The notes: generated by a model from the sequence alone, not told the origin. Shown: positions 1 to 8,953, numbered from the stretch's first letter. The stretch is DNA of 64,000 nt from UBA6107 sp034430175 (GCA_034430175.1 DAOUFI010000020.1:18646-82645), one strand, 5' to 3'. Numbers and translations are program-made.

Positions 1-23
1 CAAACCGTCAAGGAATGCATTTC

Positions 24-929
24 ATGCCCCGGAACCTGTGCAAATCCTTACTGATTCCCATTTTCGCGGTCATTTTCGCTGCCGCGGCCGCTGCCTGCGG
101 TCCATCGCCGGTTCTTCAGGCAACCGCGACCTCAATGGCAACCATTGCCTTGACCCCCACCCCGCAGATCACCATGACGACTGCGGCGCCTACCGTCACC
201 CAAACGCCTGCGGGTTGCGCTGATACAAAGGGAATCATTACCGATGTGGAGATCCCATCCACGTTGCTTAAAGAGCCGATCAAAGCCAAGATATACACCC
301 CCCCCTGTTACGATCGTTCAAAACAATACCCGACCCTCTACATGCTTCACGGCATGACCTATCTAGACGACCAGTGGGTGCGCATCGGACTCACCGATGC
401 TGCCGACCGCCTCATCTCCGTGGGCGAGATCGTGCCGATGATCATCGTCATGCCGCAGGAAGACCAATCGATGTCCGATTCGAACACTTCGTTTTTCGGC
501 ACAGCTTTGGTCAAGGAAGTAGTCCCCTGGGTGGACCAGTACTTTACCACCTGCCGCGATCGTGCCTGCCGGGCGATTGGCGGGCTTTCCCGCGGCGGCA
601 ACTGGGCGGTACGAGTGGGGCTTACGTCGTGGCAAACTTTCGGCGCCATTGGGGCTCACTCCGCGCCACTGTTTTACAACGACCTGGGACGGCTCTCCTA
701 CATGATCAATAAGATCCCGGATAGATCACTCATCCCGCAGATCTACATCGATGGTGGGGATGATGATGACGACAGGGAAGATGTAAGGCTGTTCGACGCC
801 GAGTTAACCCGCCTGAAGGTACCGCACGAATACCACGTTTTCAACGGTTACCATGATGAAGAGTACTGGTCAGCGCACGTTGCAGATTATTTGCGCTGGT
901 ACAGCAGCGTGTTTACCGGCACGAAGTAG
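24..929 (+). CDS. Secreted alpha/beta-hydrolase esterase (esterase D/enterochelin-esterase type), lipoprotein-like
   Basis: A 301-residue exported esterase. The N-terminus is a hydrophobic signal ending in AAAC (Cys25), a plausible though non-canonical lipobox. A T/P-rich linker runs to about residue 65 and is followed by the hydrolase domain. Visible motifs are the LHG oxyanion segment near 108, the nucleophile elbow GLSRGG with Ser189, an acidic stretch DGGDDDDD near 245 and the catalytic His277 in GYHDEEYW. Esterases of this fold cleave acyl or carbohydrate esters; the substrate here is unknown. An ATG at 15 is in frame, but AAGGA at 10-14 touches it and sits a normal 9 bases before the ATG at 24, so 24 was chosen. 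The gene converges on the phosphatase gene 10 bases downstream. Confidence 0.8.
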   Translation: MPRNLCKSLLIPIFAVIFAAAAAACGPSPVLQATATSMATIALTPTPQITMTTAAPTVTQTPAGCADTKGIITDVEIPSTLLKEPIKAKIYTPPCYDRSKQYPTLYMLHGMTYLDDQWVRIGLTDAADRLISVGEIVPMIIVMPQEDQSMSDSNTSFFGTALVKEVVPWVDQYFTTCRDRACRAIGGLSRGGNWAVRVGLTSWQTFGAIGAHSAPLFYNDLGRLSYMINKIPDRSLIPQIYIDGGDDDDDREDVRLFDAELTRLKVPHEYHVFNGYHDEEYWSAHVADYLRWYSSVFTGTK

Positions 930-939
930 CCGGGTTCGA

Positions 940-1560
940 TCACTCGGGGAGATTGAAGTTTTCGTCCTGCCACTTGAGGCAGTAGAACTGATCGCCGCGT
1001 TTTTCAACCAGCACGTAAGCCGTATTCCCAAGCAGATGTGAATAGCCGTAATTATCTGGCAGGTTGGTCATCATCCCCGGCAGCATGGAAGCCAGAATCC
1101 CTCCGTGGCTGACAACCAGGATGTTTTTTCCGTCCTGATTACCGTAACTGATGCGTTGTACTTCGGCAACGAACCGTTCATGGGCTTCAGAGTAACTCTC
1201 ACCAGCTGGGATTCTGGCGTGGAGATCCTCGCCTGTCCACCAGGTGCGGTAAAGCTCGTTATGCTTTTGCCAGGCTTCTTGCGAAGATTGCCCTTCCAAT
1301 TCGCCCATGCCGATTTCACGTAGTCCATTGCGGATTGTGAGCGCGGTATCCAATTCGGAAATCAGGATTTCGCCGGTTTCGATCGCTCGCTGGATGGGGC
1401 TGCAATAGACTTGTGAAAATCGAATGTGTTTGAGCGACCGGGCCAGCTCTTGGGCTTGACGACGTCCGGTTTCCGTAAGGGGATGACTCTCGTCGCGGCT
1501 CCAGATGATGCGTTCGGTGTTGGCGGTGCTTTCGCCGTGACGTACAAAGTAAAGTCTCAT
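940..1560 (-). CDS. Histidine phosphatase family protein (phosphoglycerate mutase-like)
   Basis: A 206-residue cytoplasmic phosphatase of the 2-His superfamily. The protein opens with MRLYFVRHGEST, carrying the phospho-accepting His8 in the RHGE motif. It continues with CSPIQRAIET (second arginine) and ends its core with VSHGG, the second catalytic histidine. Members dephosphorylate small metabolites such as phosphosugars or alpha-ribazole phosphate; the substrate cannot be told here. The ATG at 1560 was chosen because it overlaps the TetR stop as ATGA, which also shows translational coupling to that regulator. A longer reading to 1608 would add residues before the beta-strand that normally begins this family. 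Confidence 0.85.
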   Translation of the reverse strand: MRLYFVRHGESTANTERIIWSRDESHPLTETGRRQAQELARSLKHIRFSQVYCSPIQRAIETGEILISELDTALTIRNGLREIGMGELEGQSSQEAWQKHNELYRTWWTGEDLHARIPAGESYSEAHERFVAEVQRISYGNQDGKNILVVSHGGILASMLPGMMTNLPDNYGYSHLLGNTAYVLVEKRGDQFYCLKWQDENFNLPE

Positions 1561-2186
1561 TTTGCGTCCATAAATTCTTTGATGTTCTTTACATCCAACA
1601 ATTGCCACAGACCGGGAGCGAAAAGTCGCCCAAACATCTCCCCCATTTCTTCAGTCGTCTTTTTGAAACCATCCCCGGCCCACCAGACAATGCTAGCCCA
1701 TATGGCTCCGGCAAAGTAATTGAAAAAGTAATCCACCGGCATTGCCAGGAGAACGGCTTTTTCACGCAACCAGGTATTTTCACGGATCATGTGATTGCCG
1801 GCATCCATGATCATGTGACGAATCCGGTCGAAAACCCGGTTGGATTGGTCTCGGGTGATCAACGCGAAAAGGTCTGCATTTTCGCGTACGATTGTGAAAA
1901 TTGATAGCACTAGGTCTCCCTGGTTTTCCTTGTACCACTCGGTCAGTGGTTTTTCACCCACTTCTTCGACCAGGGCATTCAACCGGGGGGTCAGGTCTTC
2001 CAGCAGCAAATCTTCTTTATCTCTGTAATGAAGATAGAAGGTGGCGCGGCCAAGGTTGGCACGCTGAACGATCTCTTCCACTGAGATTGTGGAATAACTT
2101 TTTTCCTTGACCAGGTCAAGCAGCGCTTGGTGCAGGGCGGTTTTTGTTCGGTTGATGCGGCGATCTTGCCGTGGTTGTTTGATCAT
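1557..2186 (-). CDS. TetR/AcrR family transcriptional regulator
   Basis: A 209-residue one-component repressor. The N-terminal helix-turn-helix is clear: residues about 12-60 include SYSTISVEEIVQRANLGRATFYLHY, written here only as the family pattern, with the typical FYLHY end of the recognition helix. The rest is an all-helical ligand and dimer domain with no recognisable ligand. The ATG at 2186 gives the usual short arm before the HTH; an upstream TTG at 2228 is in frame but less likely. It is divergent from the export operon at 2346-7448 and shares a palindrome-covered promoter region with it, so it probably represses that operon and itself. The downstream histidine phosphatase overlaps it by four bases and would be co-transcribed. 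Confidence 0.85.
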   Translation of the reverse strand: MIKQPRQDRRINRTKTALHQALLDLVKEKSYSTISVEEIVQRANLGRATFYLHYRDKEDLLLEDLTPRLNALVEEVGEKPLTEWYKENQGDLVLSIFTIVRENADLFALITRDQSNRVFDRIRHMIMDAGNHMIRENTWLREKAVLLAMPVDYFFNYFAGAIWASIVWWAGDGFKKTTEEMGEMFGRLFAPGLWQLLDVKNIKEFMDAK

Positions 2187-2233
2187 GACTTTTGGCTTTA
2201 TTAGTATTGTGTATGAATGTGACCACAAGAATA

Positions 2234-2262
2234 TTGACAGTGGCTTGCTTCGGATTTATAAA
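2234..2262 (+). promoter_or_regulatory. Sigma-70-type promoter of the ABC export operon
   Basis: TTGACA (2234-2239) and TATAAA (2257-2262) are separated by exactly 17 bases, a near-consensus promoter pointing into the export operon. The predicted transcription start (about 2269) falls on the left arm of the palindrome at 2269-2292. Confidence 0.75.
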
Positions 2263-2268
2263 TGTTGT

Positions 2269-2292
2269 ACAGTGTCTATTATAATACACTGT
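2269..2292. promoter_or_regulatory. Palindromic operator, probably for the adjacent TetR protein
   Basis: ACAGTGT and ACACTGT are perfect 7-base inverted arms around a 10-base AT-rich centre. The palindrome covers the expected start site of the ABC operon and the -10 box of tetR. Its position between a TetR gene and a divergent exporter is the classic arrangement for a drug- or lipid-responsive repressor. Binding by this particular TetR is inferred. Confidence 0.65.
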
Positions 2293-2306
2293 TTGCGAAT
2301 CTTCAA
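2278..2306 (-). promoter_or_regulatory. Promoter of the tetR gene
   Basis: On the minus strand, TTGAAG (2306-2301) and TATAAT (2283-2278) are separated by 17 bases. The -10 core ATTATAAT is its own reverse complement, so it can serve both strands. It lies inside the 2269-2292 palindrome, which fits autorepression. Confidence 0.6.
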
Positions 2307-2345
2307 ACAGCCAGGTTGATTTGGTTACAACCATGCAGGAAACAA

Positions 2346-3047
2346 ATGACTGAAGGCAACAACCAACCCACCATTCTGATCTCTATCAGAAACCTCACGA
2401 AGGTTTACCAGACAGCCGCCGGTGAATTCACTGCTCTACACGGTATCGACCTGGATGTGTATCGGGGTGAGTTGTTGGCCATCATCGGCAAGTCGGGCGC
2501 CGGGAAGACAACCCTGATCAACATGATTTCGGGTGTGGATCACCTGACTGAAGGCGAAGTCCGGTTTGGCGACCTCCGCTTGAGCGATTTGGACGAGAAC
2601 CAGCTCACGGAGTGGCGCGGCAAGAACTTGGGCATGATCTACCAATCTTTTCACTTGATGCCCGGATTGAATATTCTCAACAACATCATGCTACCCATCG
2701 ATTTTGCTGGTAAATTCGACCGCGAAAGATCAAAAGAATGGGCGATGGAACTGCTGCGGCTGGTTGAACTGGAAGACCATGCTTACAAATACCCGACACA
2801 GATTTCCGGAGGTCAGCAGCAGCGCGTGGCAATTGCGCGCGCGATGGCCAACGATCCGCCGGTGATCATTGCCGACGAACCCACAGGCCGACTGGACTCG
2901 GCAACGGCCGAAGTCATTTTCAGTATCTTCAAAAAACTCATCGCCCAGGGCAAGACCATCTTGATGGCTTCTCACGACGCGTCATTTTCCTCACGGTCGT
3001 CGCGTGTGCTGGAGATCGCTGATGGACGAATTATGGAGGCGGCGTAG
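2346..3047 (+). CDS. ABC transporter ATP-binding protein (MacB/LolD type), first of two
   Basis: A 233-residue cytoplasmic ATPase that should power the FtsX-type permease encoded downstream. It has the Walker A GKSGAGKTT, the Q-loop region YQSFHLM, the signature ISGGQQQRVAIARA, the Walker B IIADEPTG and the switch histidine in ASHD. The D-loop reads GRLDS, where this family usually has GNLDS. The ATG at 2346 follows AGGAAA; upstream in-frame codons from 2262 lie inside the promoter and were rejected. The gene stops at 3047 and the second ATPase starts at 3048, so both are translated from one mRNA. Confidence 0.9.
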   Translation: MTEGNNQPTILISIRNLTKVYQTAAGEFTALHGIDLDVYRGELLAIIGKSGAGKTTLINMISGVDHLTEGEVRFGDLRLSDLDENQLTEWRGKNLGMIYQSFHLMPGLNILNNIMLPIDFAGKFDRERSKEWAMELLRLVELEDHAYKYPTQISGGQQQRVAIARAMANDPPVIIADEPTGRLDSATAEVIFSIFKKLIAQGKTILMASHDASFSSRSSRVLEIADGRIMEAA

Positions 3048-3803
3048 ATGAGAGCTTCCCAAACCCAAAAACAACTCGCGCGATCTAACTCAAATGAAGT
3101 TCAACCTCTCATCCAGATGCTGGGGATCGAAAAAGTCTACAAGACCGGGGCAGGCGATTTCATCGCGCTGAACGATATTAACCTTACCTTTTATTCGGGA
3201 GAATTTGTGGGCATTGTCGGCAAGTCGGGCAGCGGTAAATCCACACTGGCCAACATGATCACCGGGATTGACCATCCCACCCGTGGTAGTGTGGTGGTCC
3301 AGGGCGAAACGATCAGTTCCATGGATGAAAGCACTATGTCCATCTGGCGAGGCAATAACCTGGGTATCGTTTTCCAGTTCTTTCAGTTGTTGCCCATGCT
3401 TACCCTGCTAGAAAACGTGTTGTTGCCAATGGATTTCTGCAACAAATTCACTCCTCCGCAACGCGAGGAACGGGCCTACGAATTACTGAAAATGGTGGAA
3501 TTGGAAGAATACGCCAACAAACTGCCCAACATGACCTCGGGTGGGCAGCAGCAAACCGCAGCCATTGCTCGCGCGTTGGCGAACGATCCTCCCATCCTCA
3601 TTGCCGACGAACCCACTGGTAATCTTGACTCGCGCACAGCAGAAACGGTCTTTGAATTGTTCTGCAAGCTTGCCGACCAAGGCAAGACCATCATTATGGT
3701 CACGCACGATCCGGCCCTTGCGGCGCGCACAAATCGTCTGGTGGAGATCCACGATGGCCGGGTTATCAACGATTCCAGAAGCCAGTTGGGAGGGCGTCGA
3801 TGA
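3048..3803 (+). CDS. ABC transporter ATP-binding protein (MacB/LolD type), second of two
   Basis: A 251-residue ATPase with Walker A GKSGSGKST, Walker B LIADEPTGNLDS and the switch histidine in VTHDP. The signature is SGGQQQT instead of the usual SGGQQQR: the residue that normally follows the glutamines is threonine. It also carries an N-terminal extension of about 20 polar residues compared with the first ATPase. Two different ATPases next to a single permease suggest a heterodimeric nucleotide-binding pair, or alternative partners. It starts directly after the stop of the first ATPase and overlaps the permease start as ATGA. Confidence 0.9.
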   Translation: MRASQTQKQLARSNSNEVQPLIQMLGIEKVYKTGAGDFIALNDINLTFYSGEFVGIVGKSGSGKSTLANMITGIDHPTRGSVVVQGETISSMDESTMSIWRGNNLGIVFQFFQLLPMLTLLENVLLPMDFCNKFTPPQREERAYELLKMVELEEYANKLPNMTSGGQQQTAAIARALANDPPILIADEPTGNLDSRTAETVFELFCKLADQGKTIIMVTHDPALAARTNRLVEIHDGRVINDSRSQLGGRR

Positions 3804-6211
3804 TCCGTCCACGCTGGCAAAAGGTGCTTTCTGACCTGTGGAAAAACAAATCGCGCTCGCTACTGACTATTGCTTCCATCGCGGTGGGGCTTCTGGCAAT
3901 AGGTGTGATCACGTCACTTTACTTTATCATGAACCAGGATATGTCGAACGGTTTCCATGCCATAAACCCCGCCAATATCCAGATCCAGACGGGGTTGTTT
4001 GACCATGACCTGGTGGATCACATCAAACGCATGGACGGTGTGGCATCGGTGGAACCGGCTCGCGAAGCCAATCTGCAGATCAAAACGGCTGCCGGTAACT
4101 GGAACCCGATCAACCTGCAATCGAAAGACTATAAAAAGGCAGAGATCGGCAAATTGATCGTACTCGAAGGCACAGCTGTCCCACAAAAAGGACAGATTGT
4201 TCTGGCAACCAACCATTTGAGAGACCTGGATGTCAAATTGGGTGGATACGTGTCCATTCAAAACTCTAAAGGCGATATCTACTCCTTACAGGTGGTTGGC
4301 ATCGTCCAGGATCAGATGATCGGCACATCGGGAGCTGCTGGTGGTTTCTTTGCCTCCGACGAGTGGGGCTATGTATCCGATGCTACCCTCGGGAAACTTG
4401 GCGTTCCGTATTACAAGAATAGCAACACCCTTTACATCACCGTCAATAGCAGTGTGACCGATTCTGCCTCGATTAAGGCGATCGGTGAGAACATCCGTAA
4501 GGACTTGGAAGACAACGGTTATTCGATCTACCGCTTCACCAGCCGTGGTTCGTACGACCACCCCAACAAAGACTTGGTCAATGCCATTGTTGTCATTCTT
4601 TTGTTGCTTACCTTCCTGATCGTTTTTCTGAGCGGTTTCCTTATCACTAACACTCTGCAATTCCTGATGAACGAGCAGATCGAGCAGGTGGGAATCATGA
4701 AATCGATCGGTGCCACCCAGAAGAAGATCATCCAGATCTACATGGCGCTGATCGGCATCTTCGGCTTGATCGCTTTCGGACTGGCTGTTCCGATCACCAA
4801 TTTTCTGACCGACCGGTTGATGGTTTACCTGTCTGATAAAGTCAACTTCACCTATTTCGGTCAGCGCCTGAGCAGTCCCGTTTTGATCATCCAGATCACC
4901 CTGGCCATGATCGTGCCGCAGTTGGCGGCCACCTGGCCAATCATTAAGGGTACACGCATTTCGGTGCAGGAAGCCTTGAGCGGCATCCAACAGCAAACCG
5001 AAAACAGGGAATGGAGAGTGGAGCGTTTCATCGCCCGTTTGAAAAGCGTCACACGACCGATAAAGATCGCTCTACGTAACGTTTTCAGAAGCAAAGTGCG
5101 TTTGATTCTGACCATTGTCACGATTGCCCTGGCAGGTGCAGTGTTCATCTCAGTATTCAATTGCCGCGTATCATTCAATGAATACATCAACCAACTCAGC
5201 CATTATTTCCTGGCCGACCTGAACATCTCCTTGGCCGAATCCAGACGGATCGATGAGGTAAAGCAGACGCTTTACGCAAGCCCCGAGGTGAAGTATGTGG
5301 AAGCCTGGAGCGGAACGCGTGTCCCCATGATCAGAGCTGACGGCAGCACCGGCGATGACATAAATATCATGGCGGTTCCCAACGATACCACCCTGGTTAA
5401 ACCCATTCTCATCGAAGGGCGCTGGCTTGACCCGCGCGACCAGAATGCGATCGCCTTGAACGACCAGTTCCACAACCTGTTTCCAAATGTGAAGGTGGGC
5501 GATACCATCCACCTGAAGATTAACGACCGTGATACCGATTGGGTGGTGGTTGGTTTCTTCCAGATGGCCGGCAAACTGGGCGGATATATCGGTTACGTCA
5601 ACCTGGATTATTTTGATTCCCTCCCCGGGATGGTTCATAATCGATCCGCGGTCTACCGCGTGGTGGCCAAAGAGGTTCTTGACGGGCAAGGGCAGAAGCA
5701 ATTCGCCGTTCGCATCCAGGCGATGCTCGAGCAAAGCGGATTCAACGTGAGCAGCATATCCACCGGGTCGCGCATCACCGAGGCCTCGACCAACGGCTTC
5801 AATATCCTCACCACGGTGCTGCTCATCCTGGCAGTGCTGATCGCCCTGGTCGGCAGCATTGGCCTGGCGGGTACGATGAGTATGAACGTGATGGAGCGTA
5901 CCCGAGAGATTGGCATCATGCGCGCCATCGGTGCCTCTGATCGTGTTTTAATGAAGATGGTCATGATCGAAGGCCTGACCATTGGTTGTATTGGCTGGCT
6001 TGCCGGGGCGCTGCTCTCCTTCCCGATCAGCGTTATGCTATCGAATGCCATCACTTTGGCTTTATTCGGAGCGTCGTCTCAATTGGGCTATTCCATTACG
6101 GGTTTTGTTATCTGGCTGGCGGTCGATCTTGGGCTTTCGGTGATCGCCAGCATTACTCCGGCGCGTAGCGCCACACGTTTGACGGTTCGGGAGGTTCTAT
6201 CTTATGAGTAA
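3800..6211 (+). CDS. ABC transporter permease with two FtsX/MacB units
   Basis: An 803-residue inner-membrane permease. It has a transmembrane helix near residues 18-40, a large extracytoplasmic domain (MacB_PCD-like) to about 250, then three helices of the first FtsX unit (about 255-400). A second copy follows: helix near 430-450, another external domain, and three C-terminal helices from about 665, including the FtsX signature RTREIGIMRAIGAS. A single chain with both halves should work as one complete permease in mechanotransmission-type transport of lipids, peptides or drugs. The start overlaps the upstream ATPase stop (ATGA) and its stop lies inside the adaptor gene, so the four genes are tightly coupled. 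Confidence 0.9.
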   Translation: MIRPRWQKVLSDLWKNKSRSLLTIASIAVGLLAIGVITSLYFIMNQDMSNGFHAINPANIQIQTGLFDHDLVDHIKRMDGVASVEPAREANLQIKTAAGNWNPINLQSKDYKKAEIGKLIVLEGTAVPQKGQIVLATNHLRDLDVKLGGYVSIQNSKGDIYSLQVVGIVQDQMIGTSGAAGGFFASDEWGYVSDATLGKLGVPYYKNSNTLYITVNSSVTDSASIKAIGENIRKDLEDNGYSIYRFTSRGSYDHPNKDLVNAIVVILLLLTFLIVFLSGFLITNTLQFLMNEQIEQVGIMKSIGATQKKIIQIYMALIGIFGLIAFGLAVPITNFLTDRLMVYLSDKVNFTYFGQRLSSPVLIIQITLAMIVPQLAATWPIIKGTRISVQEALSGIQQQTENREWRVERFIARLKSVTRPIKIALRNVFRSKVRLILTIVTIALAGAVFISVFNCRVSFNEYINQLSHYFLADLNISLAESRRIDEVKQTLYASPEVKYVEAWSGTRVPMIRADGSTGDDINIMAVPNDTTLVKPILIEGRWLDPRDQNAIALNDQFHNLFPNVKVGDTIHLKINDRDTDWVVVGFFQMAGKLGGYIGYVNLDYFDSLPGMVHNRSAVYRVVAKEVLDGQGQKQFAVRIQAMLEQSGFNVSSISTGSRITEASTNGFNILTTVLLILAVLIALVGSIGLAGTMSMNVMERTREIGIMRAIGASDRVLMKMVMIEGLTIGCIGWLAGALLSFPISVMLSNAITLALFGASSQLGYSITGFVIWLAVDLGLSVIASITPARSATRLTVREVLSYE

Positions 6212-7448
6212 AACCGTTTTTTTTAAAAATTTTTCAGATTTGAAGAAAAGACTTCTTACCGGGAAAAACGCGGTATTTTCCGGGGGCATACTCCTTCTGG
6301 TCGCGGCGGGGGTCATTGCCGGCTGCACCAAAACAGCGGCATCCTCCCAGACTGCGGAGGTCACTCCGGTGATCAAGTCCAACACGGTCATCGCTGAAGG
6401 GCACCTGGTGCCGATCTCGTCCACTTGGTTGAGCTTTCAGACCGCAGGCCGGATCGAACAGATCCTGGTGAATGAGGGATCTGCAGTCAAGAAGGATCAG
6501 CCGTTGATCGTGCTCGAGGGTTCAGACCGTGCCCTGGCTAATCTGACCTCGGCACAATCGGCGAATTTTCTTGCCCAACAAAATTTGTCGGACGCAAAAA
6601 AATCGGATGTAGCTAAATCGTCCGCGGAGCTGGCACTGGCGAAGGCCAAACAGGCATACGATAATGCTCTGAGCGATTACTGGAACCTAGATGATACCAA
6701 TGGTTCCGAGGAACAGATATCCCTTTTTAAAGCGAAGGTTGTGATGGCGCAAGATAAGGTGGAAAAACTTGAGAAGCGGTTAAAGAAGATGGCTGAACTT
6801 GACGATGACGACCCTGCCAAAGCCGCTGTTCAAGCTCAATTGGAACAGGCCAGGATTGATCTGCAAAACTTGCAGGACCTGCTCGATTATTACAAAGATA
6901 CCCCAGACACAAATGATATTGCGGTCACTGAGGCCAATCTGAGTGTGGCCAAGGCCAACCTGGAACAAGCCCAGCGCGATTACGATCGCGTCAAAGACGG
7001 TCCCAGTCAGGAAAGCCTGGCAGCGCTGCAAGCCGCAGCCGACCAGGCTCAGGCGGCAGTCGACCAGGCCCAGTGGGCGTACGACCAGTTGGTGCTAAAG
7101 GCACCTTATGATGGCACCTTCGTACGCTGCGACCTGACGGTGGGGCAGTTCATCTCCGTTGGGCAGCAGGCAGCTCTGGTGGCCGATTTCTCCTCCTGGC
7201 GCATCGAGACCGATGATCTGGATGAGAACGACGTGACCCGGATTGATATCAGCCAGCCGGTGACGATCAGCGCCGATGCCCTGGCTGGCGTCACCTTCAC
7301 CGGCACGGTGGACAGCATCTCGGAATACTATACCGATGATAACGGCGACGTGCTCTACACCGTCAAGATCAAGCTTGACGATCCCAACCAGCAGTTGCGC
7401 TGGGGTATGACCATGGAGGTCGAGTTCCAGATCCTTCCTGGGCAGTAG
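6204..7448 (+). CDS. HlyD/MacA-family adaptor lipoprotein
   Basis: A 414-residue membrane-fusion-type protein. The N-terminus has a hydrophobic segment ending in VIAGC (Cys41), a good lipobox, so it is probably lipid-anchored on the outer face. The first half of a biotinyl-lipoyl domain is at about 80-105, a long alanine/glutamine-rich coiled coil at about 110-290, the second lipoyl half at about 295-330, and a beta-barrel with C-terminal domain to the end. It should bridge substrate to the FtsX permease. No outer-membrane TolC-like gene is nearby, as expected if the cell has a single membrane. It overlaps the permease gene by eight bases and is the last gene of the operon. Confidence 0.9.
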   Translation: MSKTVFFKNFSDLKKRLLTGKNAVFSGGILLLVAAGVIAGCTKTAASSQTAEVTPVIKSNTVIAEGHLVPISSTWLSFQTAGRIEQILVNEGSAVKKDQPLIVLEGSDRALANLTSAQSANFLAQQNLSDAKKSDVAKSSAELALAKAKQAYDNALSDYWNLDDTNGSEEQISLFKAKVVMAQDKVEKLEKRLKKMAELDDDDPAKAAVQAQLEQARIDLQNLQDLLDYYKDTPDTNDIAVTEANLSVAKANLEQAQRDYDRVKDGPSQESLAALQAAADQAQAAVDQAQWAYDQLVLKAPYDGTFVRCDLTVGQFISVGQQAALVADFSSWRIETDDLDENDVTRIDISQPVTISADALAGVTFTGTVDSISEYYTDDNGDVLYTVKIKLDDPNQQLRWGMTMEVEFQILPGQ

Positions 7449-7463
7449 ATTTTCTACCCGTGA

Positions 7464-7611
7464 GAAAACTTAACCGCGAAAGCACTTTACCGCGGAAGAG
7501 TTTAACCGCGAATTATCCTAATGTAAGCTAATGAACACTAATAAAACCTTATAAAATGGGTTTATTAGCGTAATTAGTTTAAATTTCGTGTAATTAGCGG
7601 TTAAGGTTTTC
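7464..7611. repeat. Intergenic inverted-repeat element (MITE/REP-like)
   Basis: The gap between the export operon and the NTPase gene holds an AT-rich element. It begins GAAAACTTAACCGC (7464-7477) and ends with the near reverse complement GCGGTTAAGGTTTTC (7597-7611). Inside are repeats of TTAACCGCG and GTTTATTAGCG. The text GTTTATTAGCGT recurs near 42050 in another intergenic gap. No coding potential was seen. Confidence 0.55.
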
Positions 7612-7622
7612 CTGATTACTGG

Positions 7623-8153
7623 TTACTGATATAGTTCGGGATTCTTGAAGGGGATGAAGGCGAAGATCACCGCGGGGACGTACAGCGCGACGCGGTCCAC
7701 GGCGTCGTCGGTGAGCAAGCCGATGGCGCCATTCTGCTGCTTGGAATTGCTGCGCCCGAAGACGCGGTCGTCCGCCTCACCCAGCTCCACACCCTGGCGC
7801 ACCAGTTCAGCCACTTTGGGCGGCAGCAAAAACGCGCCGCTGCGTCCCTTGCCCATGCGTGCGCGGTTGAGCACCACCACCCAGGCGAAGGCTTGCATCT
7901 CGCCGTCGATATCCGACACGCCGCCTTCGATGCCGATCCAGTAATCAGCTTCCGGGCGGGCTGAGCGCGCGTTCAAGGCACGTTCCGTGGCGCCGCGTAG
8001 TGTCTCGGCATCTCCCAGCGGCTGAGCCGGGACGCTCACCGTCACCGACACGCCGCTGACCGCGACTTCTTCCTCAGGGAACATGGCCTTGAATCCAACT
8101 TCCGCGGCTTTAAGTTTGACCGGATTGGTGGATCCAACACAAAGGGTTTTCAC
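7623..8153 (-). CDS. Inosine/xanthosine triphosphatase (YjjX/NTPase family)
   Basis: A 176-residue house-cleaning phosphatase that should hydrolyse non-canonical purine triphosphates such as ITP and XTP. The family opening TLCVGSTNPVK is present from residue 3, followed by the QPLGDAET segment, YWIGIEGG and the GRSNSKQQNGAIGLLT segment. Length matches the family (about 170). The GTG at 8153 was chosen because it removes a long unrelated N-terminus and overlaps the stop of the upstream SDR gene as GTGA. The two genes are therefore translationally coupled on one transcript. Confidence 0.85.
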   Translation of the reverse strand: MKTLCVGSTNPVKLKAAEVGFKAMFPEEEVAVSGVSVTVSVPAQPLGDAETLRGATERALNARSARPEADYWIGIEGGVSDIDGEMQAFAWVVVLNRARMGKGRSGAFLLPPKVAELVRQGVELGEADDRVFGRSNSKQQNGAIGLLTDDAVDRVALYVPAVIFAFIPFKNPELYQ

Positions 8154-8953
8154 TTGCTTTCTTCCGCCTCTTTGATCACATCCCGCTTCCTGAAGATCGT
8201 GTCGAAGGCATGCAGCAGGATTCGCCCGATATTCATGTAATTGAAGTGCGCGCCGTGACGCTGGTTGCCCAGCACCTTTTTCACCAGCCAGGACGTCACA
8301 TGCGGTACGGTGTCGGCCAAGAAATTGTAGAGCGTTTTCAGTTGTTTCCACTCTTCTTCACTCACGTTCTCCCGCGAAAGCATATCAGTCAGCACCATGC
8401 CCGGCTGCAGCGTACCCACCAGCACGGGGGTCTTTTTCGCTTCATCGATCAGCGCCTGTGAATAGTAGCGCACCGCTGCCTTGGAGGTGCCGTAGTTGGA
8501 AAGGCCGCTTATTTTTCGTCCGTCCGAGCCCAGCCCTTCCATGTTGTAAATGGCGCCGAAGCCCTGCAGAAGCATCCCGCGCATGGCGGTGGTGCAGCCG
8601 TTGATGGTGCCCTCGATGTTGGTACGTACGATCGTTCGCGTCGTCTCAGGCGTGACTTCCCAGGCTGGCTGGGTGGATTGACCCAACCCGGCATTGTTGA
8701 TCCAGATATCCACGCTGCCGCCGAAGGAGCTGGCATGGTCCCAGAGCGCTTGCACCTGGGCTGGCTCGCTGACGTCGCAGGCCTGCCCGGTGACATTCTC
8801 GTTGCCTGAAATGGCAGCCAGCTCCCCCACCACCCGCTTGACGTCCGCGTCTTTGCGGCCGGTGATGACCACTTTGCAGCCGGCTTTGAGAAACTCTTTT
8901 GCTAGACCAAGACCAATTCCGCGCGTGCTACCGGTAATGACAACTGTTTTCAT
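8150..8953 (-). CDS. Short-chain dehydrogenase/reductase, NYC1/NOL-like subgroup
   Basis: A 267-residue NAD(P)-dependent oxidoreductase. The Rossmann motif TGSTRGIG is at residues 7-14, NNAG at 86-89 and the catalytic YGTSK at 154-158. The segment IYNMEGLGS before the active-site tyrosine resembles the FNMDGAGS of plant chlorophyll b reductase-like SDRs. No photosynthesis gene is near, so the true substrate is unknown. The ATG at 8953 is preceded by GAGGAA and begins with the usual beta-strand; the reading upstream to 9118 runs across the gatC promoter and start. It overlaps the NTPase gene by four bases and is divergent from gatC. Confidence 0.85.
   Translation of the reverse strand: MKTVVITGSTRGIGLGLAKEFLKAGCKVVITGRKDADVKRVVGELAAISGNENVTGQACDVSEPAQVQALWDHASSFGGSVDIWINNAGLGQSTQPAWEVTPETTRTIVRTNIEGTINGCTTAMRGMLLQGFGAIYNMEGLGSDGRKISGLSNYGTSKAAVRYYSQALIDEAKKTPVLVGTLQPGMVLTDMLSRENVSEEEWKQLKTLYNFLADTVPHVTSWLVKKVLGNQRHGAHFNYMNIGRILLHAFDTIFRKRDVIKEAEESK

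Noticed and set aside
8150..8953. Chlorophyll b reductase
   Set aside because: Only the SDR core and an IYNMEG-like phrase support it; no photosynthesis gene is present.
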